This document shows positions 62,361 through 64,000 of a stretch of DNA of 64,000 nucleotides, one piece after another. Position 1 is the first letter of the stretch; every line of letters starts with the position of its first letter. Source of the stretch: Carboxylicivirga caseinilyticus (GTDB lineage Bacteria > Bacteroidota > Bacteroidia > Bacteroidales > Marinilabiliaceae); contig JAFMVE010000026.1 in assembly GCA_025499705.1 (NCBI GenBank), positions 1 to 64,000 on the forward strand, written 5' to 3'. Made by a program: the position numbers and the translations under genes. Below the pieces are notes generated by a model. The model searched no databases. It saw nothing but the letters and a program-made list of their open reading frames with translations, and was not told the origin of the DNA.

Positions 62361-63563
62361 ATGCAAAAGAAGAAAGTAGTTATAGGTTTATCAGGTGGTG
62401 TTGATTCAAGTGTTGCCGCTTATGTGTTGAAGGAGCAAGGGTACGAAGTAATTGGCTTGTTTATGAAAAACTGGCACGATACAACCGGAGTACTGAAGGC
62501 TGATTGTCCCTGGCTGGATGATAAATTTGATGCACAGGCTGTGGCAATGAAACTGGGGATTCCTTTTCATGTGGTTGATTTAAGCGATCATTATCGCAAG
62601 CGTGTGGTTGACTATATGTTTGCCGAATATGAAAAAGGTCGAACTCCCAACCCTGATGTGCTTTGTAATCGCGAAATTAAATTTGATGTTTTTTTAGATA
62701 AAGCATTGGAGTTAGGTGCGGATTATGTAGCTACCGGTCATTATTGCCGTAAAGAAACAATTATTGTAGACGGTAAAGAAGTGCATCGACTTTTAGCCGG
62801 AAGCGACGATAATAAAGATCAAAGCTATTTTTTGTGTCAGCTAAGTCAAAAGCAGTTATCAAAAGCAATGTTCCCGATTGGGGATATTGTTAAACCTGAA
62901 GTTCGTCGTATTGCCAATGAACTTAAATTGGTGACGGCTCATAAAAAAGACTCTCAGGGAATATGCTTTGTGGGTAAAGTTGATTTACCTGTTTTCTTAC
63001 AACAAAAACTGGAGCCAAAGCAAGGACGGGTTTTTAATATTGATGCTCATAGCGAATTATTTGTGCGTAATTGGTCAAAAGCAGAAGTTGAGAATCCAAC
63101 AGACGAAGATCTGATGGAATTATCACAGCCATATGCATTTCATCCTAAATATGGTAAAAAAATTGGAGAGCACAATGGAGCACATTTTTATACTATCGGT
63201 CAGCGTAAAGGTTTAAATATAGGAGGTTTTGCCGAGCCATTATTTATCATCGGAACCAATGTTGATTTCAACCAGGTTTATACCGGAATGGGTAAGCAGC
63301 ATCCGGGATTGTTTCGAAAAGTATTGCGAGTAAATGCTGATGAGATTCATTGGGTACGTGAGGATCTGGAGATGAGAGTAGGGGAGTCGCGACGATTGAA
63401 ATTGCGTATTCGTTATCGTCAGCCCTTGCAGACAGGTGTGCTTCATAGACGTGAAGCGGGTATGTTTTTGGTTTTTGATCAGCCACAGAGAGGAATCACA
63501 TCAGGTCAGTTTGCTTCGTGGTACGATGAGGATGAGTTGATTGGTTCAGGAGTGATTAGTTAA
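62361..63563 (+). CDS. mnmA: tRNA-specific 2-thiouridylase MnmA
   Basis: About 400 residues from the ATG at 62361 ([17 protein letters not shown]); an earlier in-frame ATG at 62259 lies inside the divergent lipoprotein gene. PP-loop: [13 protein letters not shown] (about 9-21). The two catalytic cysteines are in [12 protein letters not shown] and [10 protein letters not shown]-terminal marks: [28 protein letters not shown]. It installs 2-thiouridine at position 34 of Glu, Gln and Lys tRNAs, with sulfur from IscS/Tus-like donors. Confidence 0.96.
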   Translation: MQKKKVVIGLSGGVDSSVAAYVLKEQGYEVIGLFMKNWHDTTGVLKADCPWLDDKFDAQAVAMKLGIPFHVVDLSDHYRKRVVDYMFAEYEKGRTPNPDVLCNREIKFDVFLDKALELGADYVATGHYCRKETIIVDGKEVHRLLAGSDDNKDQSYFLCQLSQKQLSKAMFPIGDIVKPEVRRIANELKLVTAHKKDSQGICFVGKVDLPVFLQQKLEPKQGRVFNIDAHSELFVRNWSKAEVENPTDEDLMELSQPYAFHPKYGKKIGEHNGAHFYTIGQRKGLNIGGFAEPLFIIGTNVDFNQVYTGMGKQHPGLFRKVLRVNADEIHWVREDLEMRVGESRRLKLRIRYRQPLQTGVLHRREAGMFLVFDQPQRGITSGQFASWYDEDELIGSGVIS

Positions 63564-63699
63564 TCAAGATAAAAGTAGAAAGGCAAAAGATCTAAGTTAA
63601 ATGTTAAGCTGTTAGTTTGTTGGATGGTTGAATTGTTATTATGAGTAATTCAAATCATCAAATAGTCAACTCATCAACTCAACCGAAAAAATAAAATCT

Positions 63700-64000
63700 A
63701 TGAAATCATATAATCCTGAAATGCATACGGCTGAACATGTTTTGAACAGAACCATGGTGAATATGTTTGGTTGTGATCGTTCGTTTTCGAATCATCTTGA
63801 AAAGAAAAAGTCGAAGTGTGATTATCATTTTGATCGGGCATTAACACCGGAAGAAGAACAGGTAATTGAAGCAAAGGTGAATGAGGTATTAGCCCAACAT
63901 CTTGATGTAAATGGTTATGATATTTCGAGGGAAGATGCCCAGACTAAATTTAAACTGGATCGTTTACCTGAAGAGGCAGGTGAAGAGTTAAGAGTTGTTA
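63700..64000 (+). CDS. AlaX-like alanyl-tRNA editing protein, 3'-partial
   Basis: The frame from ATG 63700 runs off the window end after 100 residues. It begins MKSYNPEMHTAEHVLNRTMV; the HTAEH motif is the HxxxH zinc site of alanyl-tRNA synthetase editing (SAD) domains, followed by CDYHFDRALTPEEEQVIE and RLPEEAGEELRVV. It likely deacylates mischarged tRNA-Ala. The rest, with the CxxxH half of the site, is outside the window. Confidence 0.85.
   Translation, partial: MKSYNPEMHTAEHVLNRTMVNMFGCDRSFSNHLEKKKSKCDYHFDRALTPEEEQVIEAKVNEVLAQHLDVNGYDISREDAQTKFKLDRLPEEAGEELRVV

Noticed and set aside
63619-63666. Inverted repeat TTGAATT/AATTCAA between mnmA and the AlaX-like gene as a terminator
   Set aside because: The stem has only seven A/T-rich pairs and no T tract, so it is too weak to call.

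Overview
The window is a gene-dense, AT-rich chromosomal stretch from a member of the Bacteroidota, most likely class Bacteroidia; the genus cannot be fixed from sequence alone. The assignment rests on several signs. Upstream regions repeatedly carry the Bacteroidota promoter form TTTG - about 19 bp - TAnnTTTG, and start codons follow A-rich stretches rather than strong Shine-Dalgarno sites. The gene set includes GldA/GldF/GldG-type ABC components, LytS/LytTR two-component proteins, a UpxY-like NusG paralogue, a DUF3822 protein next to rsmD, men genes, GH97 and DUF4091 carbohydrate proteins and many lipoproteins. No phage, plasmid, insertion sequence or CRISPR array is visible. The xerD gene is the housekeeping recombinase.

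Layout. 1-3.4 kb: a degenerate M2-type peptidase homologue, then a LytS-type kinase and a LytTR regulator. 3.5-6.1 kb: folP, the c-di-AMP cyclase cdaA and a TIGR01777 epimerase, converging on xerD. 7.2-9.2 kb: aroQ and pyk. 9.3-9.9 kb: four identical tRNA-Asp genes behind a consensus promoter. 9.9-13.1 kb (minus strand): a thioesterase, a NifX-like protein and a DUF134 regulator, then rsmD, DUF3822 and a membrane-anchored protein. 13.2-14.6 kb: a PIF1/RecD-like helicase. 14.7-21.2 kb (minus strand): a nucleotide-sugar block (ugd, UDP-xylose synthase, rfbA, rfbC, rfbD, phosphoglucomutase) without rfbB. 21.6-24.8 kb: rpsA, a STAS protein and rnz. 24.8-29.4 kb (minus strand): the UpxY-like factor, an FprA flavodiiron protein, a SPOR lipoprotein, mltG and murB. 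29.5-34.4 kb: menA-menC-menE followed by a DUF4091 lipoprotein. 34.5-35.7 kb: an exported C1B peptidase.

35.7-36.3 kb is a 590-bp gap that contains no gene but has a promoter, several strong hairpins and two terminators; I read it as one or two non-coding RNA genes. Then come a macro-domain protein and pheT (minus strand), and surE, a small membrane protein, lpxB, gldF, gldG and dnaN (plus strand). 46-54.3 kb holds two small unknown genes and a seven-gene envelope cluster: a NEW3-repeat protein, two ABC ATPase/permease pairs, a second GldG and a DUF4340 protein. 54.4-64 kb is a looser set: a solitary Nif11-like peptide, a GNAT enzyme, an orphan NarL-type regulator, an N/Q-rich secreted protein, an MscS channel, a Crp/Fnr-SRPBCC pair, a GH97 lipoprotein, mnmA, and the start of an AlaX-like gene cut by the window end.

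How the parts work together. Glucose-1-phosphate from the phosphomutase feeds RfbA, while Ugd and the decarboxylase turn UDP-glucose into UDP-xylose; both routes supply surface glycans. MurB, MltG and the SPOR protein serve the cell wall, LpxB serves lipid A, and menA/C/E serve menaquinone. The most unusual parts are the structured RNA locus at about 35.94-36.32 kb, the double-ABC NEW3/GldG/DUF4340 cluster, the zinc-ligand-depleted M2 homologue linked to a sensor kinase, the DUF134 promoter with a putative operator between its promoter elements, and the lone Nif11-like gene.
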